From Lachnospiraceae bacterium (GTDB lineage Bacteria; Bacillota_A; Clostridia; Lachnospirales; Lachnospiraceae), in the NCBI GenBank assembly GCA_024691045.1, contig JAILOC010000092.1:1-55854 (forward strand): 55,854 nucleotides of DNA, read 5' to 3'. Below, in pieces: positions 17,437-26,925 of this stretch. Under the pieces are notes generated by a model. That model searched no databases and was not told where the DNA came from. It was given only the letters and a program-made list of their open reading frames with translations. How positions within the stretch are numbered: the first letter of the stretch is position 1; each line of letters begins with the position of its first letter. Both the position numbers and the translations under genes were made by a program.

Positions 17437-18836
17437 CTGACTACCTGCCAGCAGGGATAATAGAGCAATCCGTATCCGGCATTCCTGATCTTAGCCGAAA
17501 GCTCCATGCTCATCTCAATAATATCGCTTTCGGGAAGAAGCGTCTTGGCATCGAACACCTTCTCACCATCCTGGGGAGGTCTTCCTGTTTCGTGGGGCCT
17601 TAGTGATATCATTCCGGGAGTCCTGTGCTCGGAGTATTTCACTCCGGTGATCTTATAAAAGTCGTCATGGAACACCGGATTTAGTCTTATACATCTGATA
17701 TCGAGGACATTTGCCGACTGCTGGCACATAGCCCTGTGAAAATATCCGGTATAGCCTACCGGAAGTCCCTCATATAGGACATTTCCCTCTTTGTCCATGA
17801 TCCCGCCGCAGATCCTGCCCTTATGTGCATCCGTGACTATCCTTCCGCCGACAGCTCCGAGATCGGGCCTGCTCTCAAAAATGTCCCCCCTGTAACGGAA
17901 CTCATAATATCCGACATTCCGCAGGGTATAGATATCTGCCTTTATCCCGAAAGCCGCTGCATGGTCCTCCAGGGCCTTTACACCCGCATCATAGGCATAG
18001 AGCTTTCCGGAGGTGTTCGAGGAAGTCGATGCCGGACTTATCCTCCAGTGATAAAGGATCTGGGGAACGTGGCTGAAGCCCGCACCCTCACGCATAGCCC
18101 GAAGGAGCAGGTCGTAGTCCTGGGCTCCGTCGTATTCCGGTCTGAAGGCCAGCTTTTTCATAAGTGAAGCCTTCATAACGGTCAGGTGACAGATATAATT
18201 ATTGTTCAGAAGCAGATTTGCATCAAAATCAGGTTTGGAATTCCTTTCGGTAAAATCCCTGCCCGAGGCACCAGTCTTGTCCTCATCGGAATATATGACA
18301 TCGGGATCCTTGCCGCATCTCTTGGAATAGCTGATTATGTTTTCAACTATGCGGAGCAGGGCATCGGGCGTAAGCAGGTCATCATGGTCCAAAAGAGCGA
18401 TATAGTCGCCTGACGCCTCCTTAAGGGCCGCGTTGGTATTCTCAGAGATGCCGTTATTCGACGGAAGGGAAATGTATTTTACCCTGACATCTCCGAACTC
18501 GTCACAGATTGTCCTGAGAGCCGACTTATCCTCCGAAGCATCGGCGATTATGAGCTCCAGTCTGTCATAGGCCTGGGCCAGAACGCTTTCAGCCATTCCT
18601 TTGAAAAACACGGGATCGGTATTGTACGCAGGAACGATCACGGAAATAAGCGGAGTTCTGGAAAGGCGCTCCGACAGTCTTCTCATGACCGATATCTCGT
18701 ATTCTGTGGGCCTGCGGTAATCGGATCCGCGTTTTCCTTTTACGGAAAGGCTCTCCGAAATCTCAAGGATGCCTGCTTTCACGCCGTTCCTCGACATATA
18801 ACCCATACTTCTTTTTGCTGCTGAGATTATATCCAT
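17433..18836 (-). CDS. GT2 glycosyltransferase (O-antigen/rhamnan type)
   Basis: A 467-residue protein with a GT2 domain from about residue 60 (PLISVIVPAYNTDPVFFKGM), the motif YIALLDHDDLLTPDALL carrying the DXD-like acidic pair, and YDGAQDYDLLLRAMREG with the catalytic-side aspartate. The C-terminal 200 residues have no domain I recognise. The first ATG (18836) has no visible ribosome site. A second in-frame ATG ten codons later follows AAAAGAAGT, so the true start may be internal. It lies downstream of a terminator-like hairpin after pgm and is coupled to the next GT2 gene. Confidence 0.85.
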   Translation of the reverse strand: MDIISAAKRSMGYMSRNGVKAGILEISESLSVKGKRGSDYRRPTEYEISVMRRLSERLSRTPLISVIVPAYNTDPVFFKGMAESVLAQAYDRLELIIADASEDKSALRTICDEFGDVRVKYISLPSNNGISENTNAALKEASGDYIALLDHDDLLTPDALLRIVENIISYSKRCGKDPDVIYSDEDKTGASGRDFTERNSKPDFDANLLLNNNYICHLTVMKASLMKKLAFRPEYDGAQDYDLLLRAMREGAGFSHVPQILYHWRISPASTSSNTSGKLYAYDAGVKALEDHAAAFGIKADIYTLRNVGYYEFRYRGDIFESRPDLGAVGGRIVTDAHKGRICGGIMDKEGNVLYEGLPVGYTGYFHRAMCQQSANVLDIRCIRLNPVFHDDFYKITGVKYSEHRTPGMISLRPHETGRPPQDGEKVFDAKTLLPESDIIEMSMELSAKIRNAGYGLLYYPCWQVVR

Positions 18837-18844
18837 ATCAGTTT

Positions 18845-18879
18845 AAAAACGGGACGGTTTCCGGGTAAGAAAACCGCCC
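18845..18879 (-). terminator. Terminator-like hairpin after the phosphohexomutase gene
   Basis: On the minus strand GGGCGGTTT pairs with AAACCGTCCC (one bulged base) and is followed by TTTTT. The stem is built from a diverged GGGACGGTTT unit of the same repeat family. It lies between pgm and the next glycosyltransferase and may lower read-through. Confidence 0.6.
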
Positions 18880-18910
18880 CTCAATATAATTACATGATTT
18901 GGTAAACGAA

Positions 18911-18930
18911 GGAACCGTCCCCCTGTTTAC
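18911..18930 (-). repeat. GGGGACGGTTCC repeat overlapping the pgm stop codon
   Basis: The minus strand reads GTAAACAGGGGGACGGTTCC. The TAA in GTAAAC is the stop codon of the phosphohexomutase gene (18927-18929). Flanking GTAAAC/GTTTAC arms make a small palindrome (18902-18930). Confidence 0.75.
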
Positions 18931-20654
18931 GCGAATGCCTTAACGCCTTCGGTAAGCGCCGCGGACTTGGCAGCGGCATCCTCAAGACTTGTTCCCTTAA
19001 CTCCCATGTAGAACTTGATCTTGGGCTCGGTGCCGGAAGGTCTTACACAGCACCAGTTGTCATCGGGAAGATCGAAGTACAGAACATTGGATGAAGGAAG
19101 GCCGGTTGTGCTCTTTTCGCCCGTCTTCATATCGATGATGACATCCTTCTTGTAATCCCTGAACTTGAGAACCTCGAACTCTCCGAATGCCTTGGGAGGA
19201 TCGTTCCTGAGCTTGTCCATAAGAGCTGCGATCTGCTCTGCACCCTCAGCGCCCTTCATTGTAAGGGTGAACTGGGTCTCTTTAAAGTATCCGTACTTCT
19301 CATAAACCTCGATCATGAAATCCCAGAGGGTCTTACCCTGCTTCTTGAGCCATGAAGCAACCTCGCAGAGCATTTCAACCGCTACGATCGCATCCTTGTC
19401 ACGGGCATGGGTTCCGACGAGACATCCGTAGGATTCCTCAAGGCCGAATACATAGTTATTATCCTTATTTCCGTTCTCTTCGAAGATCTTGATCTGCTCA
19501 CCGATATACTTGAATCCGGTAAGAACCTCGATGAGCTTAACACCGTAAGCTCTGGTCATCGGGAATGTCATATTGGTGGTAACTATGGTGGTTACCAGGG
19601 TAGGATTCGAAGGCATTGTTCCGAGTGCGGTACGCTCCCTGAGAATATACTCTGCGATCAGCATTCCTGACATATTACCGGTAAACGCAACATATTCTCC
19701 GGTCTTGCTGTCCTTAGCATATACACCGAGACGGTCGGCATCGGGATCGGTCGCAAGAACGATATCGGCATCCTTTTCCCGGGCCAGTTTAAGAGCAAGC
19801 TCGAAAGCCTTGGGATCCTCGGGATTGGGATAAGCGAGGGTTGTAAACTCGGGGTCGGGACCGACCTGCTCGGGAACTACGTATACATTCTTGTATCCGA
19901 GCTCTTCGAGGATGCGTCTTACGGGCTTATTTCCGGTTCCGCAGAAAGGAGTGTAGACGATCTTGATGTCGCCCGCAACTTCCTTAATGATCTCGGGATG
20001 AAGGCTCTGCTTCTTAAGCTCGACCATATACTTGTCATCGATCTCTTTTCCGATGGATATATAAAGTCCCTGCTCAATTGCATCGTCCTTGTCCATGGTC
20101 TTGCAATCGCTGTATTCCCTGATCGCGAAAACCTCACCGATGATACCGGTGTCGTGAGGAGGAGTTACCTGTGCGCCGTCTTCCCAGTAAACCTTGTATC
20201 CGTTGTACTCGGGGGGATTGTGGCTTGCGGTTATATTGATACCTGCGGTGCATCCAAGCTCTCTTAACGCAAAGGAAAGCTCGGGAGTGGGTCTGAGTTC
20301 GTCAAATACATAAGCCTTGATGCCGTTAGCCGCAAGGCAGAGAGCCGCAACATCGGCAAACTCGGGGCTCATGCGTCTGCAGTCAAAGGAAATGGCAACG
20401 CCCTTGGACTGTGTTCCTGCCTTAATGATGTAATTGGCAAGTCCCTGGGTAGCCTTTCTTACGGTATAGACATTCATACGGTTGCTTCCGGCTCCGATAA
20501 CGCCTCTGAGGCCTCCGGTACCGAATTCAAGTTCTCTGTAGAAGCGGTCCTCGATCTCCTTCTCATCATTTCTGATCGCAAGAAGTTCCTGCTTGGTAGC
20601 ATCGTCAAAATAATCGTCGCTAAGCCACTTTTCAAACTCTTCCCTGTAACCCAT
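18927..20654 (-). CDS. Phosphoglucomutase/phosphomannomutase (alpha-D-phosphohexomutase)
   Basis: A 575-residue cytoplasmic enzyme that interconverts hexose-6-phosphate and hexose-1-phosphate, supplying glucose-1-phosphate for RfbA and UDP-glucose synthesis. Visible signatures are the phosphoserine loop ITASHNPPEYNGYKVYW, the metal loop ATDPDADRLGVY, the sugar-specificity loop GLEESYGCLVG and the phosphate-binding C-terminal RPSGTEPKIKFYMGV. Length fits the PgcA-like bacterial group (about 560-580). GGAGG lies six bases before the ATG. The stop codon lies inside a dispersed palindromic repeat. It is in the polysaccharide block, between the Wzt gene and the GT2 genes. Confidence 0.95.
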   Translation of the reverse strand: MGYREEFEKWLSDDYFDDATKQELLAIRNDEKEIEDRFYRELEFGTGGLRGVIGAGSNRMNVYTVRKATQGLANYIIKAGTQSKGVAISFDCRRMSPEFADVAALCLAANGIKAYVFDELRPTPELSFALRELGCTAGINITASHNPPEYNGYKVYWEDGAQVTPPHDTGIIGEVFAIREYSDCKTMDKDDAIEQGLYISIGKEIDDKYMVELKKQSLHPEIIKEVAGDIKIVYTPFCGTGNKPVRRILEELGYKNVYVVPEQVGPDPEFTTLAYPNPEDPKAFELALKLAREKDADIVLATDPDADRLGVYAKDSKTGEYVAFTGNMSGMLIAEYILRERTALGTMPSNPTLVTTIVTTNMTFPMTRAYGVKLIEVLTGFKYIGEQIKIFEENGNKDNNYVFGLEESYGCLVGTHARDKDAIVAVEMLCEVASWLKKQGKTLWDFMIEVYEKYGYFKETQFTLTMKGAEGAEQIAALMDKLRNDPPKAFGEFEVLKFRDYKKDVIIDMKTGEKSTTGLPSSNVLYFDLPDDNWCCVRPSGTEPKIKFYMGVKGTSLEDAAAKSAALTEGVKAFA

Positions 20655-20843
20655 GTGCGCCTCCGTTAATGAAATATTTTATTCCGGTCAAAACCTCCGG
20701 AATGACACCTAAAACTGCTTTAATGATACAACTTTAAAAACGCTTTTTCTATATTAAATGAGATTAAGCGGACTTATCAGCTTTTGAACAATATCCGGCT
20801 GCTGCTGCAGAAGAACCCTGCTGTGCCTGATACTCATCCGCTG
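20655..20843 (-). other. 189-bp gap between wzt-like and pgm genes
   Basis: No gene is recognised. It holds a 7-bp hairpin ATTCCGG/CCGGAAT (20681-20703) just before the pgm ribosome site. A TATCAT box lies upstream without a matching -35. A 27-codon ORF at 20754-20837 has no ribosome site. Confidence 0.4.
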
Positions 20844-22061
20844 TTATCTCTTAACGGTGATCTTGTAGTCACTGTCGAAGAAGCCCACCGTATCCGAGTC
20901 TGATATGACGTTAATGCTCAGGATATCGTAAAGTCTGTGGTAAACGGTAAATTCCCCGTTCTCGAATCCGGTAACTCCCAGAGAGATAAGGTATTCGCCG
21001 CCCTGAAGCATCATCTTCTGTTTAAACGATATTTCTATCTCGTCACCCTTTTTGACATTTTCATCAAATGTTCTGCTGACTAGAGTATTTGTTCCGGTTA
21101 TTTCAACTCCGCGCACATTCTTGACGGAGCACGCGAAGATCGGAGACCGGATATCCTCTTCGATCTTAACCTTCATCGTAACGGTATATTCCGTACCCTT
21201 TTCGACGGCATTGGTCTTCGCGCCGTGTTCATCGGTAATACAGAAATCCTTGATGAATGCTTTTCCGTTGCCATACTCAAGGACATCATTTTCATTAGTC
21301 TCTACTATCCTGGCCTGTCCGCCTCCCGCAAGGATCTGCTTGTACTTATCGATCATCTCCTTGGGAGAACCGTTTCCTATCATCTCACCGTTATTGAGAA
21401 GATAAACCCTGTCGCAATATCTGGAGATGCTGCTGAGATCATGGCTTACGAAGAGAATAGTCTTGCCCTTCTTTTTGAACTCTTCGAACTTCCTGTAGCA
21501 CTTGGCCTGGAAGAAAACGTCACCGACGCTGAGCGCTTCGTCAACGATCAGTATCTCGGGGTCGATATTAATGGATACGGCGAACGCAAGACGAACGAAC
21601 ATACCGCTCGAATACGTCTTGCAGGGCTGATAGACATAGTCACCGATATCCGCGAAGGAAAGTATGTCATCGAGCTTTTTGTCTATCTCATCCTTGGAAA
21701 ATCCCATCATGGTACCGTTAAGATAGATATTCTCGATACCGTTGTAATCCATATTGAAGCCCGCACCGAGTTCCAGCAGTGCGGAAATCCTTCCGTTTAC
21801 CTGTACTTCGCCCGAAGTCGGTGTGAGCACACCGGTGAGGATCTTAAGGAGCGTAGATTTGCCGGAGCCGTTTGTACCGATGATGCCGACAGTCTCACCC
21901 TTCTTCACTTCAAAGTCGACACCCTTAAGCGCATAGTGAAACTTGAAGCGTTCCTTCTTTCCGGAAAGCCCGAGCGCATCAAGCATACGGTCGCGGTTAC
22001 GTTCGTAAAGCTTGTATCTTTTTTCTATTTTGGTTGCGCTTACCGCAAATTCTTCTGCCAT
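20844..22061 (-). CDS. Polysaccharide ABC exporter ATPase (Wzt/TagH type)
   Basis: A 405-residue ATP-binding subunit that powers export of a lipid-linked polysaccharide. The nucleotide-binding domain (about 1-240) has Walker A GTNGSGKSTLL, the signature SSGMFVRLAFAV, Walker B EILIVDEAL and the H-loop FVSHDLSS. The region GRISALLELGAGFNMDYNG is typical of the Wzt/TagH/RfbE subgroup. Residues about 260-405 form a C-terminal beta-sandwich like Wzt-C domains, which recognise a specific glycan end (family knowledge). It follows the permease gene by 6 bp. Its presence implies ABC-dependent export of one glycan in this cluster. Confidence 0.93.
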   Translation of the reverse strand: MAEEFAVSATKIEKRYKLYERNRDRMLDALGLSGKKERFKFHYALKGVDFEVKKGETVGIIGTNGSGKSTLLKILTGVLTPTSGEVQVNGRISALLELGAGFNMDYNGIENIYLNGTMMGFSKDEIDKKLDDILSFADIGDYVYQPCKTYSSGMFVRLAFAVSINIDPEILIVDEALSVGDVFFQAKCYRKFEEFKKKGKTILFVSHDLSSISRYCDRVYLLNNGEMIGNGSPKEMIDKYKQILAGGGQARIVETNENDVLEYGNGKAFIKDFCITDEHGAKTNAVEKGTEYTVTMKVKIEEDIRSPIFACSVKNVRGVEITGTNTLVSRTFDENVKKGDEIEISFKQKMMLQGGEYLISLGVTGFENGEFTVYHRLYDILSINVISDSDTVGFFDSDYKITVKR

Positions 22062-22067
22062 ACCGTT

Positions 22068-23060
22068 TTACAATACATCCGCAAAATGCGGCTTTAATCT
22101 CTTATATATGATCGCACCTATACCGAAGAGCACCGCACACACGATCCAGAAATATACGGTCGAATAGAATCTTTCGAAAAACCATATATCGCCGTAGATA
22201 GCATCCCTGTATCCCGTCACGATGTAAATGACCGGATTGAGCTTTAGTACCGATGTGAGAGTCGGATTCTGGATCTGATCGATATTCCACATAATGGGTG
22301 TTGCCCAGACAAGAACCTGAAGAACGACATTTATAAGCTGGCCGAGGTCACGTACAAATACGACGAGCGAACAGGTCGTATAGCAGATACCAAGTGCCAG
22401 GACAAAGGTGCATCCGCTGTAGTAAATGATCTGGATCCAGTGAATATTGGGATAATATCCGCAGATGACAGCCATCACCATGAGCAGCACGATAAAGAAC
22501 AGATGAGTGATGAGCGCTGCGAACACCTTGATGATCGGAAGAACGCTTATCTTGAACACAACCTTCTTGACAAGATAGCTGTATTCGAGAAGTGCGCTCG
22601 TGCCGGTCGAAAGAGCTTCGCTGAAAAAGAACCACGGAACCATTCCGCAGGTAAGGAACAATACGAAAGGAATATCGGAACCGCTGGAGCGCGCTCCCTT
22701 CATAATAGTTCCGAATACAAAATAATACAGTCCGATGGTGACGAGGGGCTGAATGAACGCCCAGATGACTCCCATATAGGAGCCTGCGTAGCGTCTCTTG
22801 AAATCATTGCCCGCAAGTTTTAAGATCAGCCTTCTGTTCTGCCAGATCTCCACAGGCAAAGTGACAATCTTGTCATATTTTACAACAATGAAAATTGCTG
22901 ATAAAACTATGATTGCTACAGAGATGGTCTTTTTGAATACCTCATCGCTTCTTATTGCCGCGGGATTGGTATGAAAAAGAACGCATACCGCAAGAAGGCA
23001 GAATACGATGAGAAGAACCGGGATTATGATCTTTTTTCTTCTGATGGCTACCGGTTTCAT
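22068..23060 (-). CDS. Polysaccharide ABC exporter permease (Wzm/TagG type)
   Basis: A 330-residue ABC-2 family permease. The core (about 75-330) has six helices and the typical entry NDFKRRYAGSYMGVIWAFI, the re-entrant segment LTCGMVPWFFFSEAL and LNPVIYIVTGYRDAI. The core length fits Wzm/TagG (about 260). About 65 extra N-terminal residues form two more predicted helices (IIIPVLLIVFCLLAVCVLF and ISVAIIVLSAIFIVV), which is uncommon. The start overlaps the rfbC stop (TAATG), and wzt follows 6 bp later, so rfbC-wzm-wzt are tightly coupled. It moves undecaprenyl-linked glycan to the outer face of the membrane. Confidence 0.92.
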   Translation of the reverse strand: MKPVAIRRKKIIIPVLLIVFCLLAVCVLFHTNPAAIRSDEVFKKTISVAIIVLSAIFIVVKYDKIVTLPVEIWQNRRLILKLAGNDFKRRYAGSYMGVIWAFIQPLVTIGLYYFVFGTIMKGARSSGSDIPFVLFLTCGMVPWFFFSEALSTGTSALLEYSYLVKKVVFKISVLPIIKVFAALITHLFFIVLLMVMAVICGYYPNIHWIQIIYYSGCTFVLALGICYTTCSLVVFVRDLGQLINVVLQVLVWATPIMWNIDQIQNPTLTSVLKLNPVIYIVTGYRDAIYGDIWFFERFYSTVYFWIVCAVLFGIGAIIYKRLKPHFADVL

Positions 23061-23614
23061 TACTTTCCGAATATTTCCTTAAAGGGAGGCCATGCCTTGT
23101 CCCTGTCAGAGAATGTAAGCTCCATCCCCTCGGTGATGGGCCACTCGACTCCGATATCGGGATCATTGTACATGATCCCGCCCTCATCTCCGGGAGTATA
23201 GAAATCGCTGCACTTGTAGCAGAATTCAGCGTAATCGGAGAGGACGAGGAATCCGTGGGCAAACCCCTTGGGAACATAGAACTGTTTTTTGTTTTCCTCC
23301 GTAAGGAGAACTCCGTGCCATTTTCCGAAGGTGGAAGATCCCTTCCTAAGGTCGACGGCAACATCGAATACTTCTCCCTTAATGACTCTGACGAGTTTAT
23401 CCTGGGGATGGTTTATCTGAAAGTGGAGTCCCCTGAGAACACCCTTTTTGGATGCGGACTGATTGTCCTGAACAAATACGGTATCTATACCCGCTTCTTT
23501 GAAATCATTGAAGTTATAGGTCTCCATAAAATATCCGCGCGCATCGCCGTGCACGGTGGGAGCGATAACCTTAAGCCCTTCGATCTCACATGTTTCTACA
23601 CTGATCTGTCCCAT
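23060..23614 (-). CDS. rfbC: dTDP-4-dehydrorhamnose 3,5-epimerase
   Basis: A 184-residue RmlC cupin that epimerises dTDP-4-keto-6-deoxyglucose at C3 and C5, the third step of dTDP-L-rhamnose synthesis. It shows the catalytic His in GVLRGLHFQINHPQ, the substrate-site segment VDLRKGSSTFGKWHG, and FYVPKGFAHGFLVLSD. Length is standard. It lies 12 bp after the GH25 gene stop and is coupled to wzm by TAATG. The reductase RfbD, needed for the final step, is not in the window. Confidence 0.97.
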   Translation of the reverse strand: MGQISVETCEIEGLKVIAPTVHGDARGYFMETYNFNDFKEAGIDTVFVQDNQSASKKGVLRGLHFQINHPQDKLVRVIKGEVFDVAVDLRKGSSTFGKWHGVLLTEENKKQFYVPKGFAHGFLVLSDYAEFCYKCSDFYTPGDEGGIMYNDPDIGVEWPITEGMELTFSDRDKAWPPFKEIFGK

Positions 23615-23625
23615 TTCAAAACTCC

Positions 23626-24909
23626 TTAATAATACATAATGTCAAAATCAACATTTCCTTCAATTCCGTTCACGTGGCCCTTTGAGGTGTACTGCCACAT
23701 GGAGTAGTAACCGTTATACAGAGGAGTGCTTCTGTATTCGGCAAGCCATACATTGTATCTGTCCAGTCTTGATGCATCTATATTGGTTGTGAGCCAGTAT
23801 CTGCATGCATACACGCCTCCCTGCTGTCCCGCGTTTTCGAGAGTCCTGCAGAACGCTTCGCACACGTCGGTCCTGGTGTCTTTGTCTATCTGATCTCCCC
23901 TTCCTCCGTTCGATCCTTCTACATCCAGATAGATCGGAAGCTCGAGATCATAAGGTGCACACATTTCCATAACGGCGGATGCTTCTTCAACCGCTTCCGC
24001 TTCATTCACGGCCTGGGTAACGAAATAAACTCCGACCTGAAGACCGGCCTGCTGCGCACCCGATACATTTGCATCGAAGTACTTATCCTTAACTATCGCA
24101 CCTGTTACGGAGCCCCGGTAACCCGCTCTGACGATAACAAATTCTATGCCTGATTCCCTGACCTTGTCCCAGTCGATATCACCCTGCCAGCTTGATACGT
24201 CGATACCGGCCTTATGATCGTTTCCGCCGGGCTGGAGAGTAACTATCTCCGTTCTGTCGGAATCCTCGATCGCATCATCCTTGCTTGCGGTATCCTCGAG
24301 AGCTGCATTTATTTCTTCTTCAGTTTTGATAAGTACACTGATATCGGCGATCGGTATATATTCCACCTTTTCCTTGACCGATACTCTTGTTGAATGAAGG
24401 GGAACCCTGTAGCCTTCGACGGGTTCGAGAGTCACATCATAGTCTCCCGGATCGATCGTTCCCGCATAGATGATCCCGTCCTTATCGAGATCCCTGTAGG
24501 TGGTGGTTATATCGTCGGAATCCATTATCCTGATGTTAAACGGAACACCGGTCACCAGTTCACCGTTTATATCGAGAACGAGAACGCGGAGATCCTTTTC
24601 AACACTTGTTACCATGATCGACAGATTTCCGGACTGATCCATTGCCGCATCAAATGCAGCACTGTGCTCCGGATCAAAGAATGTCGGATCTGTCATAAAC
24701 CCCTTTGGGTTATCACCGATGAGATTTCCCTCAAGAGGCGATGAGGCGGTAAGATCTGCCTGTGACAAAGCGGATGTGTTACTGCTTACATCCGCAGTAT
24801 CCTGCCTATGATCTCTTCCGTCCGAAGTGCAAAGAATAACTATCAGTACTATCAGAAGTACTGCGCCCATACTTCCCAGGATTGTAAGTATCCGGGACCT
24901 AGAGTCCAT
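23626..24909 (-). CDS. Membrane-anchored GH25 muramidase (shorter paralogue)
   Basis: A 427-residue protein. A single N-terminal membrane helix (about 7-27) is followed by a Ser/Asp-rich linker, a Big/transthyretin-like beta domain (about 95-175, with [20 protein letters not shown]) and a C-terminal GH25 lysozyme domain (235-427). Catalytic acidic residues are present in [13 protein letters not shown] and [10 protein letters not shown], with an arginine-rich [13 protein letters not shown] insertion also found in the paralogue at 26.9-29.9 kb. GH25 enzymes cleave the MurNAc-GlcNAc bond. It overlaps the rfbA stop by 11 bases. Its location inside the dTDP-sugar genes suggests local wall remodelling during polysaccharide attachment; that is inference. 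Confidence 0.9.
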   Translation of the reverse strand: MDSRSRILTILGSMGAVLLIVLIVILCTSDGRDHRQDTADVSSNTSALSQADLTASSPLEGNLIGDNPKGFMTDPTFFDPEHSAAFDAAMDQSGNLSIMVTSVEKDLRVLVLDINGELVTGVPFNIRIMDSDDITTTYRDLDKDGIIYAGTIDPGDYDVTLEPVEGYRVPLHSTRVSVKEKVEYIPIADISVLIKTEEEINAALEDTASKDDAIEDSDRTEIVTLQPGGNDHKAGIDVSSWQGDIDWDKVRESGIEFVIVRAGYRGSVTGAIVKDKYFDANVSGAQQAGLQVGVYFVTQAVNEAEAVEEASAVMEMCAPYDLELPIYLDVEGSNGGRGDQIDKDTRTDVCEAFCRTLENAGQQGGVYACRYWLTTNIDASRLDRYNVWLAEYRSTPLYNGYYSMWQYTSKGHVNGIEGNVDFDIMYY

Positions 24910-25777
24910 TTGCCACCTCTCTTAAATACTGACCGTACGCGGTCTTGATAAGGGGCTCGGAAAGCTTGAGCAGCTGCTCCTTATCAATGAATCCTCTCTT
25001 GAATGCGATCTCCTCGATGCAGGAGATGTAAAGTCCCTGTCGCTTCTGGAATGCGGCAACGAAATCCGCAGCATCGAGAAGGCTGTCGTGATTACCGGTA
25101 TCGAGCCATGCAAATCCTCTGCCGAGCGTTTCGACATGAAGATTTCCCCTGCTCAGATACTCGTTATTGATAGATGTTATTTCAATCTCGCCTCTTGCAG
25201 AGGGCTTGACGTTAGCTGCGATATCAACAACATCATTGTCGTAAAAGTAAAGACCGGGAACGGCATAATTGCTCTTGGGATTTGCGGGCTTTTCCTCAAT
25301 GGAGATCGCTTTGCCGTTTTCATCAAACTCGACGACGCCGTACTCCCTGGGATCTCTTACGTAGTATCCGAAGATAGTGGCTCCGGGTTCGGATGAAGTA
25401 CGCTCAGCCGCAGTCTTAAGGACCTTGGAGAAGCTCTGTCCGTAGAAGATATTATCCCCGAGAACAAGCGCAACCGCATCGGATCCGATGAAGTCCTTAC
25501 CGATTATGAAAGCATCGGCAAGTCCCCTGGGCTGTTCCTGAACGGCATATGAAAAACTCATTCCGAGCTGGTCACCGGTTCCAAGGAGTTCTTCAAACAC
25601 GGGAAGATCCCTGGGCGTTGAGATGATGAGCACCTCACGGATACCGGCGAGCATAAGTGTCGAAAGAGGATAATAGATCATAGGCTTGTCATAGACGGGC
25701 ATGATCTGTTTTGATATAGCCTTGGTAAGAGGATAAAGCCTTGTTCCGCTTCCGCCTGCAAGTATGATTCCCTTCAT
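24899..25777 (-). CDS. rfbA: Glucose-1-phosphate thymidylyltransferase
   Basis: A 292-residue RmlA nucleotidyltransferase that makes dTDP-glucose from dTTP and glucose-1-phosphate. Signatures are [18 protein letters not shown], the product-site [24 protein letters not shown], and the metal-binding [10 protein letters not shown]. Length is standard for the family. It follows rfbB by a single base and overlaps the downstream GH25 gene by 11 bases, so expression is tightly linked. It feeds RfbB, then RfbC or the WecE-type aminotransferase. Confidence 0.98.
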   Translation of the reverse strand: MKGIILAGGSGTRLYPLTKAISKQIMPVYDKPMIYYPLSTLMLAGIREVLIISTPRDLPVFEELLGTGDQLGMSFSYAVQEQPRGLADAFIIGKDFIGSDAVALVLGDNIFYGQSFSKVLKTAAERTSSEPGATIFGYYVRDPREYGVVEFDENGKAISIEEKPANPKSNYAVPGLYFYDNDVVDIAANVKPSARGEIEITSINNEYLSRGNLHVETLGRGFAWLDTGNHDSLLDAADFVAAFQKRQGLYISCIEEIAFKRGFIDKEQLLKLSEPLIKTAYGQYLREVANGL

Positions 25778-25778
25778 A

Positions 25779-26873
25779 TCAGATCTCCTTCCTCGATCCG
25801 TACATATTCTCGTAATACTTCTGATAATCTCCGCTTGTAACGCCTTCCATCCAGTTCTGGTTCTCGAAATACCACTTGATGGTCTTTCTTATGCCTTCCT
25901 TGAACATCGTCTCAGGCTCCCAGCCGATCTCCTTTTTGATCTTGTCGGGAGCGATGGCATATCTTCTGTCGTGGCCTTTTCTGTCTTCGACATAGGTAAT
26001 GAGATCCTCATTGATATGAGCTCTTCTGGGATCACCGTCCGGTAGTTCTTCCCTGAGGACTTCAAGGATTGTCTTTATTATCTCTATATTCTGCTTCTCG
26101 TTATGTCCGCCGATATTGTAGGTTTCAAAAAGTCTGCCCTGCTCCTGAACCATATCGATAGCCTTGGCATGATCCTCGACATAGAGCCAGTCACGGACAT
26201 TCTTGCCGTCACCGTATACGGGAAGCTTTGCGCCCTTAAGAGCATTGTTGATCATAAGGGGGATGAGCTTCTCAGGGAACTGGTAAGGACCGTAGTTATT
26301 GGAGCAGTTGGTGATGTTAGCTGGGAAATGATATGTATCCATATATGCCCTTACAAGCATATCCGAGCTCGCCTTACTTGCGGAATAAGGGCTGTGAGGG
26401 CTGTAGGGAGTGGTCTCATAGAAGAATGCATTCTCATCCTCCGGAAGAGATCCGTAAACCTCATCGGTGGAAACGTGAAGGAACTTCTTTCCTTCGGGAT
26501 AGGTTCCGTCTTCCTTTTCCCATGCATCCCTTGCGCATGCGAGCATGATGCCGGTTCCGAGAACATTGGTGCGTATGAATGTCTCGGGATCCTTGATGCT
26601 TCTGTCGACATGGCTTTCCGCAGCAAAGTGTACAACACGGTCGATGTCGTTCTCTTCGAAGATCTTCCTGATGGCATCCTTATCGGTTATATCGGCCTTT
26701 ACGAAGGTGTAATTCTCCCTGTCTTCAATGTCCTTGAGGTTCTCAAGGTTTCCTGCGTATGTGAGCACATCCACGTTGATGATACGGATCTCGTCTCCGT
26801 ACTTTTTGAACATGTAGTGGATGTAGTTTGAGCCTATGAAGCCGGCTCCTCCTGTTACAAGATAAGTTCTCAT
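25779..26873 (-). CDS. rfbB: dTDP-glucose 4,6-dehydratase
   Basis: A 364-residue short-chain dehydrogenase of the extended family that converts dTDP-glucose to dTDP-4-keto-6-deoxyglucose. The NAD-binding [15 protein letters not shown], active-site STDEVYGSL and the YSASK (YxxxK) pair are present, as is the family segment [21 protein letters not shown] segment around residues 130-145 ([13 protein letters not shown]) is slightly longer than in Gram-negative RmlB. The ATG at 26873 has AAGGAG seven bases upstream and was preferred over one nine codons earlier. It is separated by 52 bp from the large GH25 gene upstream. Confidence 0.97.
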   Translation of the reverse strand: MRTYLVTGGAGFIGSNYIHYMFKKYGDEIRIINVDVLTYAGNLENLKDIEDRENYTFVKADITDKDAIRKIFEENDIDRVVHFAAESHVDRSIKDPETFIRTNVLGTGIMLACARDAWEKEDGTYPEGKKFLHVSTDEVYGSLPEDENAFFYETTPYSPHSPYSASKASSDMLVRAYMDTYHFPANITNCSNNYGPYQFPEKLIPLMINNALKGAKLPVYGDGKNVRDWLYVEDHAKAIDMVQEQGRLFETYNIGGHNEKQNIEIIKTILEVLREELPDGDPRRAHINEDLITYVEDRKGHDRRYAIAPDKIKKEIGWEPETMFKEGIRKTIKWYFENQNWMEGVTSGDYQKYYENMYGSRKEI

Positions 26874-26925
26874 TTCATTCTCCTTATTATGTGTGATCAA
26901 GGTTTCTCATATATCCGGGAACCTG

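Noticed and set aside
20754..20837. A 27-codon reading frame (MSIRHSRVLLQQQPD...) between the wzt-like and pgm genes
   Set aside because: No ribosome binding site, no resemblance to a known peptide, and a length expected by chance.
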